Source: Candidatus Heimdallarchaeota archaeon (GTDB taxonomy: Archaea; Asgardarchaeota; Heimdallarchaeia; Heimdallarchaeales; Heimdallarchaeaceae). From it: a stretch of DNA of 14,918 bases. Location: contig JAGLOH010000016.1 of assembly GCA_023139025.1 (NCBI GenBank), positions 1-14,918 on the forward strand, read 5' to 3'. A program made the position numbers and the translations under genes. Numbering within the stretch: position 1 is the stretch's first letter; the number at the start of each line of letters is the position of its first letter. The notes under the pieces were generated by a model. The model did no database searches. It was given only the letters and a program-made list of their open reading frames with translations, and was not told the origin of the DNA. Shown piece after piece: positions 7,729-14,160 of the stretch.

Positions 7729-9106
7729 GAAGTATACTCTCCCGTAGTATTTGCTCACCCAAATTCTTTATTTGAGCAGGATCTACTAAGATGGGCTTGG
7801 TAATCCCTTTGAGCATTCTTTTTGTATGGATATAGATCTCTTTGTTCCTTAGAGCTTCAGTTCCCATTAGAAAGTAAGAAATATTCCAATTCCTAGAACG
7901 ATCAGCCTTTAAAGAGCTGAATATCGCGTTCAATTGTTGCAAACATTCTCTTGTGTCTGCATTTGTTTTTGTTTCAATTTCATTGAAGTATTTCTTAAGT
8001 TCTTGACTTTTTTTGAAATTAAATGGATAGACAGGAACATTAGGCATACCATCTGTTACTATAGTTAATTGAACATCAATATTTTTGTCTATATGCTGTT
8101 TCTTTGCATGTTCAATAGCTTTCAGGATGCTCTGAACCATGTGTGTCTTTCCTCTCGCTTCAGCAGTGAGAAGAAGTTGTTCCATTTTCTTATCATCATC
8201 AACCACAAAGGGGTTTTTAATTATAGGAACAACTGCTAGCTTAAACATATCAAATCGCTTTCTTTTTCTTCTATTAATCATTTTGAAATAATAATAAAGA
8301 CTAAGACTTGTTAAGAGAGCTCCATCCAATCTAGACATTTTTCCTTCAAACACAGTTTTTTTCATGGATTGACTCATATCAACTATCAGATAAACTAAGG
8401 AACGACGATCCTTCTTTATCCTCATAATATCTTCTTGTTTGACTTCTGTTGGAGGGATAGTTTGAGAACTAAGAACAGCTCTCTTGTAGGTCTCTTTCAA
8501 ACGAATTGTACCATGTAACCTTTTTTGAACTTCATCAATAGGTGCTACAGAAATCTGCTTCATCAGATATCTACCTAAAATCTTTCCAAGAAGATCCATA
8601 ACACTTTCCCGAGAAATTCTTTTCTTCCTACCAAATGCGTCAATTATTTCTATATCCACAATTTCAGTTAATTGGCTTAATTTCTCTGCTAATTGTTGAA
8701 GATCTACAGTTCCTTCTTGTTTAAGTTCTTTTAAAAGATCTTGAATATATTTGAGAATATCCTCAACAGTCTGTAACTCGTTTCTGTTAACTCTCTCCAG
8801 GACATCGGGTAAAATTCGTTCTCCAATGAACCGAAGGAGTTTCATTTCATTAACTAAACGTTCTTCTTCTTCAGCTATTAGAAAAGTGTTCATGATTTTC
8901 TGAACAATATTGTCTACGGCAACAGCATTTTTTGCTGCAATAGATAAGACTGCACCTTCACGAGAACTTCTTCCAAGATGTGGATTCCTCCATAAGCGTA
9001 GTACTTGTGCTGCATCCTCGAATTCTAATACAAATTCTTGATTAGAATAATGCTGCAAGGGATCAGCAAATTCTGCTTCTGTTATGAAATATATTCGATG
9101 GGGCAT
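7721..9106 (-). CDS. VWA-domain protein with intact MIDAS, partner of the AAA+ ATPase
   Basis: The C-terminal half is a von Willebrand factor A domain (about 235-445). Its metal-ion site is complete: DMSQS with D243, S245 and S247, a Thr in GKTHM (T321), and D352 in VTDGMPN. The N-terminal 230 residues are largely helical and acidic, with coiled-coil-like stretches (about 75-150). In AAA+/VWA pairs the VWA protein usually recognises or presents the substrate through the MIDAS metal. Position directly after the PrkA-type ATPase suggests the equivalent of the DUF444 (YeaH) protein, but the N-terminal half does not resemble DUF444 to my eye. The gene starts 37 bases after the ATPase stop and ends inside the next gene. 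The alternative is a MoxR-type cochaperone VWA; the partner gene's Cys insert makes the PrkA analogy better. Confidence 0.85.
   Translation of the reverse strand: MPHRIYFITEAEFADPLQHYSNQEFVLEFEDAAQVLRLWRNPHLGRSSREGAVLSIAAKNAVAVDNIVQKIMNTFLIAEEEERLVNEMKLLRFIGERILPDVLERVNRNELQTVEDILKYIQDLLKELKQEGTVDLQQLAEKLSQLTEIVDIEIIDAFGRKKRISRESVMDLLGKILGRYLMKQISVAPIDEVQKRLHGTIRLKETYKRAVLSSQTIPPTEVKQEDIMRIKKDRRSLVYLIVDMSQSMKKTVFEGKMSRLDGALLTSLSLYYYFKMINRRKRKRFDMFKLAVVPIIKNPFVVDDDKKMEQLLLTAEARGKTHMVQSILKAIEHAKKQHIDKNIDVQLTIVTDGMPNVPVYPFNFKKSQELKKYFNEIETKTNADTRECLQQLNAIFSSLKADRSRNWNISYFLMGTEALRNKEIYIHTKRMLKGITKPILVDPAQIKNLGEQILRESILHA
7739..7743 (-). promoter_or_regulatory. Ribosome site that favours ATG 7728 over GTG 7758
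   Basis: The minus strand reads GGGAG (within GGGAGAG) 10 bases before ATG 7728, inside the last codons of the VWA gene. No comparable site precedes the upstream GTG. This makes the shorter form of the HxxxH protein more likely and implies coupled translation. Confidence 0.5.
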
Positions 9107-9143
9107 TTTATCATCTCTAAAAGTTACTAGGAGAGTTTTAAGA

Positions 9144-10694
9144 TTAGATATAATCTACTCTGAGTAACAGTTCATATGACGGTTTTAGTTTTTCCACAAC
9201 TTGCTTTCGAATGTTTTCTTTGTATTTGTCTAAACCTTCAAATTTTACAACAAGTTCAGCTAATTCAGCATCGCTTAATGCTTTCATTTTAGATATGTCT
9301 TCGGATATATCTTGAACACTAATTGATACGTCTGATTCTTTGATAGATGTACGTAAAACAATCTTAAGTTGCTGTAGTGCATCATTAATCATTGAAACTG
9401 GAACATCATAAGCATTCATTGTACTTCTTATTCTTTCTAATGTAATGACGTTAATATCGGTTGTTTCATCTTCTCTTGCTTGAAGTAATACTGTTTCCCC
9501 AATGATGTTATTCATTGTACGAAGATCAATATGTGGGTTTCTTTGAGGGTCGTGAATTTCATCTAAACCAGTATAGAAATCAGCTCTAGCCATTCTACTC
9601 TCAGAACGAACACCTTTTGTTTTGAGATTATCAGGTAGGGAATTGTCACCTAAGAAAGCTAGAAAATCAACTGCTAATCGACTTACGAAATCAGTTGTTT
9701 CTTTTTCTAATTCATGGAGTTGAATAATGGAGGGGTTAGCAGTAATTTTTCTTCGAGAAAGAATAATTTGTTCATCAAACATATCTTCAATGATTTGTTC
9801 TCTGCTTTCCACAGAACGAGCGGGCCAGAGAACTTCAGGAATACGATTAATGATTGGTTGACTTTCTTCTCCAAATACTGTCAAAGGAGCATTCGAAGTG
9901 AAAAGAACAGCACCATCAATATAAACTGGCTCTCCTTGAATATTGTATTTGATAACCATTGGTTCCTCAAGAAAACCCATCAAAGATTCTAGCAGGCTTA
10001 ATGGAAGCCTTTGTATTTCATTAACTACAATGAAACCATGTGATAATATTCCTACTTTGTGTGAAGTTGCTGCATATGTAGTTGAAGTTTCTTTTCCAAA
10101 TAACTCTTCTAAATTTTCAACACCAGCAAGAAGCATAGATAAGCTTTCGGGGTCGGTTCTAGGATCTAGTTGTGATCTTCTAACTATAGTTTTAGTAGCT
10201 TTAAGTTTTCCTAAACGACTAACAACCTCCTTTGGAGGAATGGCTAACATACTATTTGTATTATCCAAATCGACGATGTTGTCATCTGTTGAAAGTATGG
10301 CTTCAATATTTTTTCTACAATATGGACAGAGAGATTGCATCACACGAATTCCAGCAAAGGGATTAGCTGGGAAATTGTTCATCACATCAACTATATATCC
10401 AGCATCCTCTAAGAAGGGACATCCTTCAATATGGTATTTGGAATTATTAATTTCTCTAACAACATGATCTAGCAAAATTCTAGCAAACAATGATTTAGCT
10501 TCTCCTGTTGGACCAGTAAGTAGAACTTTTCCACCTACGGCTAGTTTATCCATCACCAGATTTTTACCAACATCATTTCCTCTAACGCTGACGTCTTTTG
10601 AAACTCTTTCACGGAATTCAGGATTCATAAGGATTGATCTAACAGAAAATCCATCATAATCATCCTTCATTAATTTCTGTATTGTGAGTGTCAT
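9144..10694 (-). CDS. PrkA-type AAA+ ATPase
   Basis: An AAA+ core occupies about 30-320 of 516 residues. Walker A is GPTGEAKS (61-68). An insert then carries EGCPFLED (C92) and LCPYCRKNIE (C123, C126), matching in order and spacing the GCPMHEEP...LCPVCR segment I recall from PrkA, a protein kinase/AAA+ family. The Walker B segment is FIVVNEIQRLP (221-231): E226 is present but the usual Asp is N225. PrkA also departs from DE there. Sensor 1 is TSN (266-268), followed by INRIPEVLWPARSVESREQ (about 282-300), like the PrkA stretch F(L)DRIYxVxVPYxL...E. The C-terminal 200 residues are helical and I cannot recognise a PrkA kinase domain; the protein is shorter than typical PrkA (about 640 aa). It probably drives ATP-dependent remodelling with the adjacent VWA protein. 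The ATG lies 17 bases after the Arf-like gene's stop. Confidence 0.85.
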   Translation of the reverse strand: MTLTIQKLMKDDYDGFSVRSILMNPEFRERVSKDVSVRGNDVGKNLVMDKLAVGGKVLLTGPTGEAKSLFARILLDHVVREINNSKYHIEGCPFLEDAGYIVDVMNNFPANPFAGIRVMQSLCPYCRKNIEAILSTDDNIVDLDNTNSMLAIPPKEVVSRLGKLKATKTIVRRSQLDPRTDPESLSMLLAGVENLEELFGKETSTTYAATSHKVGILSHGFIVVNEIQRLPLSLLESLMGFLEEPMVIKYNIQGEPVYIDGAVLFTSNAPLTVFGEESQPIINRIPEVLWPARSVESREQIIEDMFDEQIILSRRKITANPSIIQLHELEKETTDFVSRLAVDFLAFLGDNSLPDNLKTKGVRSESRMARADFYTGLDEIHDPQRNPHIDLRTMNNIIGETVLLQAREDETTDINVITLERIRSTMNAYDVPVSMINDALQQLKIVLRTSIKESDVSISVQDISEDISKMKALSDAELAELVVKFEGLDKYKENIRKQVVEKLKPSYELLLRVDYI

Positions 10695-10711
10695 GAGCTT
10701 TACCTTTTTTA

Positions 10712-11314
10712 TTATATATTTTGATTATTTTCTTCTTCTGTAGCAAATTGAACTTGCACAGGTTTGATTTTTTCTAATAATTTTTCTTTTTCTTCCCAAG
10801 ACTTAATGTGTCCAATATGGATTACTCTCTTCAACCATTTTAGAGCTTCAAGTTGAGAAGAGATATCGGGTATGTCAAAAAGATTCCATAGTCTATCAGT
10901 AAGACGAATGAGAGAGAGATTCTCAATTAACTCTCCACGAGACAAAGCACCTTGGAGATTTGAGTTATATGCACAGATCGCAATTGGAAGATTTTTTGTT
11001 TCAGAATCCCAAGCTATCTTTTCCCAGAAATAGTTTCTTTCGTGTTTTATCATTTCTTCTTTGGTTGCATCAATAAGATATAACAACCCTTCAAATGGAA
11101 CAAATTGTTTATGTTTGAATTTGAACCCTAAAGAATATGGTAATTCAGTTAGAGAACTATCTATTATGAATTCTGAGAGAGATGTATTAGACCTCATCAG
11201 TAGAGTTCTGTTTCTAGTTGCAGGAGTATTATCGCCCAAAACTAGTATAGATACTTCTGGGGAGCCTAGCTTTCTTCTAAGAGAACTTTTCAGATTCTGA
11301 ATAAAGTTAGTCAT
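10712..11314 (-). CDS. Degenerate Arf-family small GTPase (pseudo-GTPase), first gene of the operon
   Basis: The 200 residues follow the Arf plan but lack its nucleotide-binding motifs. MTNFIQNLKSSLRRKLG resembles the Arf N-terminal amphipathic helix. ILVLGDNTPATRNRTLL (23-39) sits where Arf has GLDxAGKTT: the GKT is gone. About 20 residues around switch I and strand 2-3 are missing, and no WDxGGQ is present. EGLLYLIDATKEE (75-87) matches the Arf GLIFVVDSxDRE strand. LPIAICAYNSNLQGAL (109-124) aligns with VPILIFANKQDLPGAL, with NKQD changed to YNSN (116-119). LIRLTDRLWNLFDIPD...ALKWLKRVI aligns with the Arf C-terminal strand and helix without the SA/CA motif. A C-terminal extension (170-200) is charged. 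The frame is intact, so this looks like a functional binding protein rather than a decayed gene. It leads the operon and probably recruits the ATPase or binds a membrane or partner. Confidence 0.75.
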   Translation of the reverse strand: MTNFIQNLKSSLRRKLGSPEVSILVLGDNTPATRNRTLLMRSNTSLSEFIIDSSLTELPYSLGFKFKHKQFVPFEGLLYLIDATKEEMIKHERNYFWEKIAWDSETKNLPIAICAYNSNLQGALSRGELIENLSLIRLTDRLWNLFDIPDISSQLEALKWLKRVIHIGHIKSWEEKEKLLEKIKPVQVQFATEEENNQNI

Positions 11315-11368
11315 TGGGTTTCGTTAAAAAGCAACCTATGTGCATCTTTATCAATTTTTTGAAAGAAG

Positions 11369-11380
11369 TTTTTAAAATAA
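11369..11380. promoter_or_regulatory. TATA box between divergent genes, possibly shared
   Basis: TTTTTAAAATAA has a near-symmetric core (TTTTAAAA). On the plus strand, with GAAAGAAG upstream as a BRE-like element, it lies about 44 bases before the Nudix ATG (11419). On the minus strand it lies about 60 bases before the ATG of the five-gene operon (11314). Either or both genes could use it; I see no better TATA box for the operon in this gap. Confidence 0.45.
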
Positions 11381-11418
11381 GAGTAAAAGTTTAGAACTTC
11401 AATAAAAATGAAGTAGTA

Positions 11419-11913
11419 ATGAGTCAAAAAATTCTAAATATAGTTGTCGCTGGTATTGAGTATAATAACAAGTGGTTGTTTATCAAACGTGAAAGAGGAG
11501 ATTATCAAAAGAAATGGGCTTTAGTTGGGGGAAAAATGCATTTTGATGAAACAGTAAAAGAATCAATTTTAAGAGAAATAAAAGAAGAAACGGGTTTAGA
11601 AGTTGAGTGGGTTGGAATCAAATCCATCCTAAATGAGAAACTCAAAGAGAAAAATTCTGGAGAAACAACACAACATTTCATTATTATTTTATGTTTAACA
11701 AAAGCAAAAAGTGACGAGGTCAAAGAAACAGAAGAAGGAGAACTATGCTGGTTCACTAAACAAAAAATAAGAGATAATAGAAGTAAGATCATCCCCTCTG
11801 ATTATCATATGATGATGAATTTGATTATGAAAGAATCATTAAACCAAATTATTGAAGTGGAACTATTAGAAAAAGAAGATGATTTATCTCTTGGTTTATT
11901 TGAAGAATATTAA
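11419..11913 (+). CDS. Nudix hydrolase
   Basis: Nudix enzymes hydrolyse nucleoside diphosphates linked to another group, using divalent metal. The signature Gx5Ex7REUxEExGU is perfect: G38, E44, R52-E53, E56-E57 and G59-L60. The preceding strand (IVVAGIEYNNKWLFIKRE) and the WALVGGK entry are typical. The domain covers about 5-135 of 164 residues; the last 25 residues are acidic (LLEKEDDLSLGLFEEY). Substrate cannot be told from the sequence; the short form is compatible with nucleotide-pool cleaning (MutT-like) or nucleotide-sugar or dinucleotide hydrolysis. No signal peptide. The gene diverges from the AAA+/VWA operon and its stop codon overlaps that of the dehydratase gene on the other strand. 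Confidence 0.92.
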   Translation: MSQKILNIVVAGIEYNNKWLFIKRERGDYQKKWALVGGKMHFDETVKESILREIKEETGLEVEWVGIKSILNEKLKEKNSGETTQHFIIILCLTKAKSDEVKETEEGELCWFTKQKIRDNRSKIIPSDYHMMMNLIMKESLNQIIEVELLEKEDDLSLGLFEEY

Positions 11914-12863
11914 TTAATTATTTTCTCAAATTCTTCTGTGTTTATTTTAGAACCACTAATAATAAGAACAACTTCACTCCCTTGGAATTTCTTAATCTTT
12001 TGAACAAATGATGCAACAGACAATACTGCGGCGCCCTCAACTATCAGTTTGTGTTCTTTGAAAAGCAACCTTAAAGCGTTTTTAATTTCTTCTTCTGAAA
12101 CTATAATGTATTCATCTACATATTTCATGCAAAAATCGAAAGTAATAGAATCGGGTTCGATCCCTCCAGCGGTTCCATCAGATAATGTGGGTTTTGATTC
12201 GTAATCTATTATTCTTCCTGCTTTAATTGATTCATACATTGCTGGAGAATTAATTGGTTGGCACCCAATGATTTCAACTTTCCCAAATTTATTCTTCAAA
12301 TAGCTTGCAACGCCTGAAATCAAACCTCCACCCCCTACGGGAACTAATACAAAATCAGGTTTCCTTAATTGTTTCTCTAATTCTATTCCTATAGTTCCTT
12401 GTCCCGCTATGATCTTCAAATCGTTATAGGGGGAGATAAAATCTATCATGTTTTTCTGAGCATATTCGCGTGCAAATGTTTCAGTTTCAACACAATCATT
12501 TCCGTAAAATTCTATCCTTACATTCTGCTCTTTTAATGCTTTAATCTTAGTTTGGGCTGCATTTTTAGGCAGAAATATAGTTCCTTTCAACCCTAAAATA
12601 TCAGTTCCATGAGCGAAAGCTGCTCCATGGTTTCCAGATGAAGCAGTTATGAATTCAACCTTGTTTTTTGTAGTACTAAGGAAAATCAAACTATTCATTG
12701 CTCCTCTAATCTTAAAAGATCCAGTTACCTGTTGATTCTCTAATTTTAGATATACTTTGCAATTTCCCATTCTACTTAGAACTGGAGAATACTCTAAGGA
12801 AGTCTCTCTAACATATGGTCTAATTCTCTCCTGAGCTTCTTGAATTTCTCTAAGTATATCCAT
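11910..12863 (-). CDS. Threonine/serine dehydratase-type PLP enzyme (fold type II)
   Basis: Enzymes of this family deaminate threonine or serine to 2-oxobutyrate or pyruvate; close relatives are serine racemases and hydroxyaspartate ammonia-lyases. The 317 residues match the short catabolic form without a C-terminal regulatory ACT domain. PLP lysine K51 lies in TGSFKIRGA (47-53). The substrate loop SSGNHG is at 75-80, the phosphate-binding loop GGGGLISG at 177-184, and SDGTAGG at 228-234. The usual SGGN(I/V)D near the end reads SGSKIN (303-308), which alters the residue near the PLP ring nitrogen region only beyond the conserved Ser. The serine racemase metal-site Glu (VEP) is replaced by CQP (201-203). 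Exact substrate is therefore uncertain. It has a leaderless-type promoter and is convergent with the Nudix gene. Confidence 0.9.
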   Translation of the reverse strand: MDILREIQEAQERIRPYVRETSLEYSPVLSRMGNCKVYLKLENQQVTGSFKIRGAMNSLIFLSTTKNKVEFITASSGNHGAAFAHGTDILGLKGTIFLPKNAAQTKIKALKEQNVRIEFYGNDCVETETFAREYAQKNMIDFISPYNDLKIIAGQGTIGIELEKQLRKPDFVLVPVGGGGLISGVASYLKNKFGKVEIIGCQPINSPAMYESIKAGRIIDYESKPTLSDGTAGGIEPDSITFDFCMKYVDEYIIVSEEEIKNALRLLFKEHKLIVEGAAVLSVASFVQKIKKFQGSEVVLIISGSKINTEEFEKIIN

Positions 12864-12890
12864 TTGTTTCTAAGGGATATTCTCCAATTT

Positions 12891-12900
12891 CTATATAAAC
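12891..12900 (-). promoter_or_regulatory. TATA box of the dehydratase gene
   Basis: The minus strand reads GTTTATATAG about 28-37 bases upstream of the ATG at 12863. This is a close TATA match at leaderless or very short-leader spacing. Confidence 0.55.
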
Positions 12901-13005
12901 TTTGAACCCAATCTTCTGATTCTCTATCATCAATTATTTTTGGGAAAATCTGATGAAGAATTAGAAGAAGAAATTAAATCCGAATGTTTTAGAAATATCA
13001 TTTCA

Positions 13006-13020
13006 GGTAAAGATTTATAC
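13006..13020 (+). promoter_or_regulatory. BRE/TATA element of the membrane-protein operon
   Basis: GGTAAAGATTTATAC combines a purine-rich BRE-like stretch with ATTTATAC, about 55-60 bases before ATG 13074. That would leave a leader of about 30 bases. It overlaps the end of the possible coding remnant. Confidence 0.4.
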
Positions 13021-13073
13021 ACTTTCTAAATTTTTCGAGAAAAGGTTTTTACTGAAAACCAAAATGATATACT

Positions 13074-14144
13074 ATGGCAACTGGTTCTTCTGATGTTGTA
13101 ATTGAAGATATAATGTTAACTAGAAAAGAAAAAGAAATGGTACAAAACAAAGCGTCTAGATATCTTTCCATTGATGTTTTCAGAGGTCTAGCAATAGTCG
13201 CAATGATTTTTGTTAACGTGATAGCTCCTTTCGATAAAGTTCCAGCATGGTCAAAACACGCCCTTGATTATGGCTTAACCTATGTTGATCTAGTTACACC
13301 TTTCTTTATCTTTGCAATCGGCTTAACTTACACAATGTCTTTTAATCGCTATTTCGAAAAAAATGGTTGGTTTCAAACATTCCTAAGATTCTTACGAAGG
13401 TATGCAGCATTTTATGGCATGGGGATGATAGGAGCTATGTACTTCTTCACAGTCAAAGGAATAGTTTTTTCTTGGGGAGTTTTACAAGCTATAGGGTTAG
13501 CAGGTATTTTCACCTTATTCTTTCTAAAGTTTCCAAGAATTGTGAGATTTGCAGTTGGTATTGGTTTATTAGTTGCATATCAATATATTCTGACTATCCC
13601 TGTAGAGGTAGGTATAGATACTATATCCTTAGCTGATCTAAATTTAGGTGATGTCCATGGGGGAATAATTGGAGGTATTGGTTTCTGCATTCTATTGCTT
13701 TTGTGTACAGCAATAATTGATGATTTTCGTAAAACAAACAAATGGTGGATTCTGGGTTGGGGGGGAATTTTTACTACAGCTGGAATTATCTTACATTTTG
13801 TTTGGAAATCAACAGGTTGGCCTTTATATGGTGGAATCTCCAAAGAGAGGGTCACTGCGTCATATATCCTACTCACTGTTGGATTAGGTGCGATTATTTT
13901 CTGGTTATTATGGTTTATCTATGATAAAAAACGGATTACAAAAAACAGAAGTATTTTACAACCAATTGGGAGAAATTCATTTTTTATCTATATAATTCAC
14001 CCCATAATGATTTTATTAACACAATTAATTTTACCAATCGACACCCACACTGCACTTGTAATGTTTCTAGGAATAGTTAGTGTAGTTATTTTGTGGACAG
14101 TATCGTTCTTTCTTGATAAGAAGAAGTTCTACATAGTAATCTGA
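13074..14144 (+). CDS. Polytopic membrane protein, HGSNAT/DUF5009 (YeiB-like acyltransferase) family
   Basis: The family includes the lysosomal heparan-alpha-glucosaminide N-acetyltransferase, which moves an acetyl group from acetyl-CoA across a membrane to a sugar. Signature pieces are present: RYLSIDVFRGLAIVAMIFVN (29-48), YVDLVTPFFIFAIGLTY (70-86) and GVLQAIGLAGI (135-145), corresponding to SLDVFRGLTI, DLVFPFFIFxxG and PGVLQRIAL. About ten membrane segments can be drawn, at roughly 36-52, 68-88, 108-125, 131-150, 155-175, 195-215, 224-243, 262-283, 298-318 and 325-346. H195 (GDVHGG) is a candidate for the loop His, uncertain. A charged cytoplasmic head of about 28 residues precedes the first span; ATGs at codons 14 and 22 are alternative starts. 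Substrate in archaea is unknown; a cell-surface glycan is a reasonable guess. It is followed 16 bases later by a PLP enzyme gene. Confidence 0.85.
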   Translation: MATGSSDVVIEDIMLTRKEKEMVQNKASRYLSIDVFRGLAIVAMIFVNVIAPFDKVPAWSKHALDYGLTYVDLVTPFFIFAIGLTYTMSFNRYFEKNGWFQTFLRFLRRYAAFYGMGMIGAMYFFTVKGIVFSWGVLQAIGLAGIFTLFFLKFPRIVRFAVGIGLLVAYQYILTIPVEVGIDTISLADLNLGDVHGGIIGGIGFCILLLLCTAIIDDFRKTNKWWILGWGGIFTTAGIILHFVWKSTGWPLYGGISKERVTASYILLTVGLGAIIFWLLWFIYDKKRITKNRSILQPIGRNSFFIYIIHPIMILLTQLILPIDTHTALVMFLGIVSVVILWTVSFFLDKKKFYIVI

Positions 14145-14149
14145 TAAAT

Positions 14150-14154
14150 GAGGT
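14150..14154 (+). promoter_or_regulatory. Ribosome site of the cysteine synthase-type gene
   Basis: GAGGT lies 6 bases before ATG 14161 and only 3 before the in-frame ATG at 14158. The spacing favours 14161, though either gives nearly the same protein. Confidence 0.45.
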
Positions 14155-14160
14155 ATAATG

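Larger units (their letters stand above)
12874..13029 (+). pseudogene. Possible remnant of a coding sequence
   Basis: The plus strand is open for about 51 codons before TAA at 13027 but contains no ATG start. The last 31 codons have a protein-like composition (FLGKSDEELEEEIKSE, then CFRNIISGKDLYTF). The upstream part overlaps the dehydratase promoter on the other strand and looks non-coding. This could be the 3' end of a lost gene or plain chance; a TTG start at 12940 would give only 29 residues. Confidence 0.2.

Noticed and set aside
7728..7758. Upstream GTG start (7758) for the HxxxH protein
   Set aside because: It lacks a ribosome site and lengthens the overlap with the VWA gene, while ATG 7728 has GGGAG upstream and the short overlap typical of coupled genes.
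9943..10467. Open frame of 174 codons on the plus strand, opposite the AAA+ gene
   Set aside because: Its protein is a low-complexity Ser/Leu/Thr mixture with no domain, and the opposite strand encodes clear AAA+ motifs over the same bases.
11505..11792. Open frame of 95 codons on the minus strand within the Nudix gene
   Set aside because: It is a shadow of the perfect Nudix box on the plus strand and has a phase-shifted, Ser/Phe-rich product.
13580..13876. Open frame of 98 codons on the minus strand opposite the membrane protein
   Set aside because: The plus-strand frame encodes continuous membrane helices of a known family; the minus product has no recognisable features.
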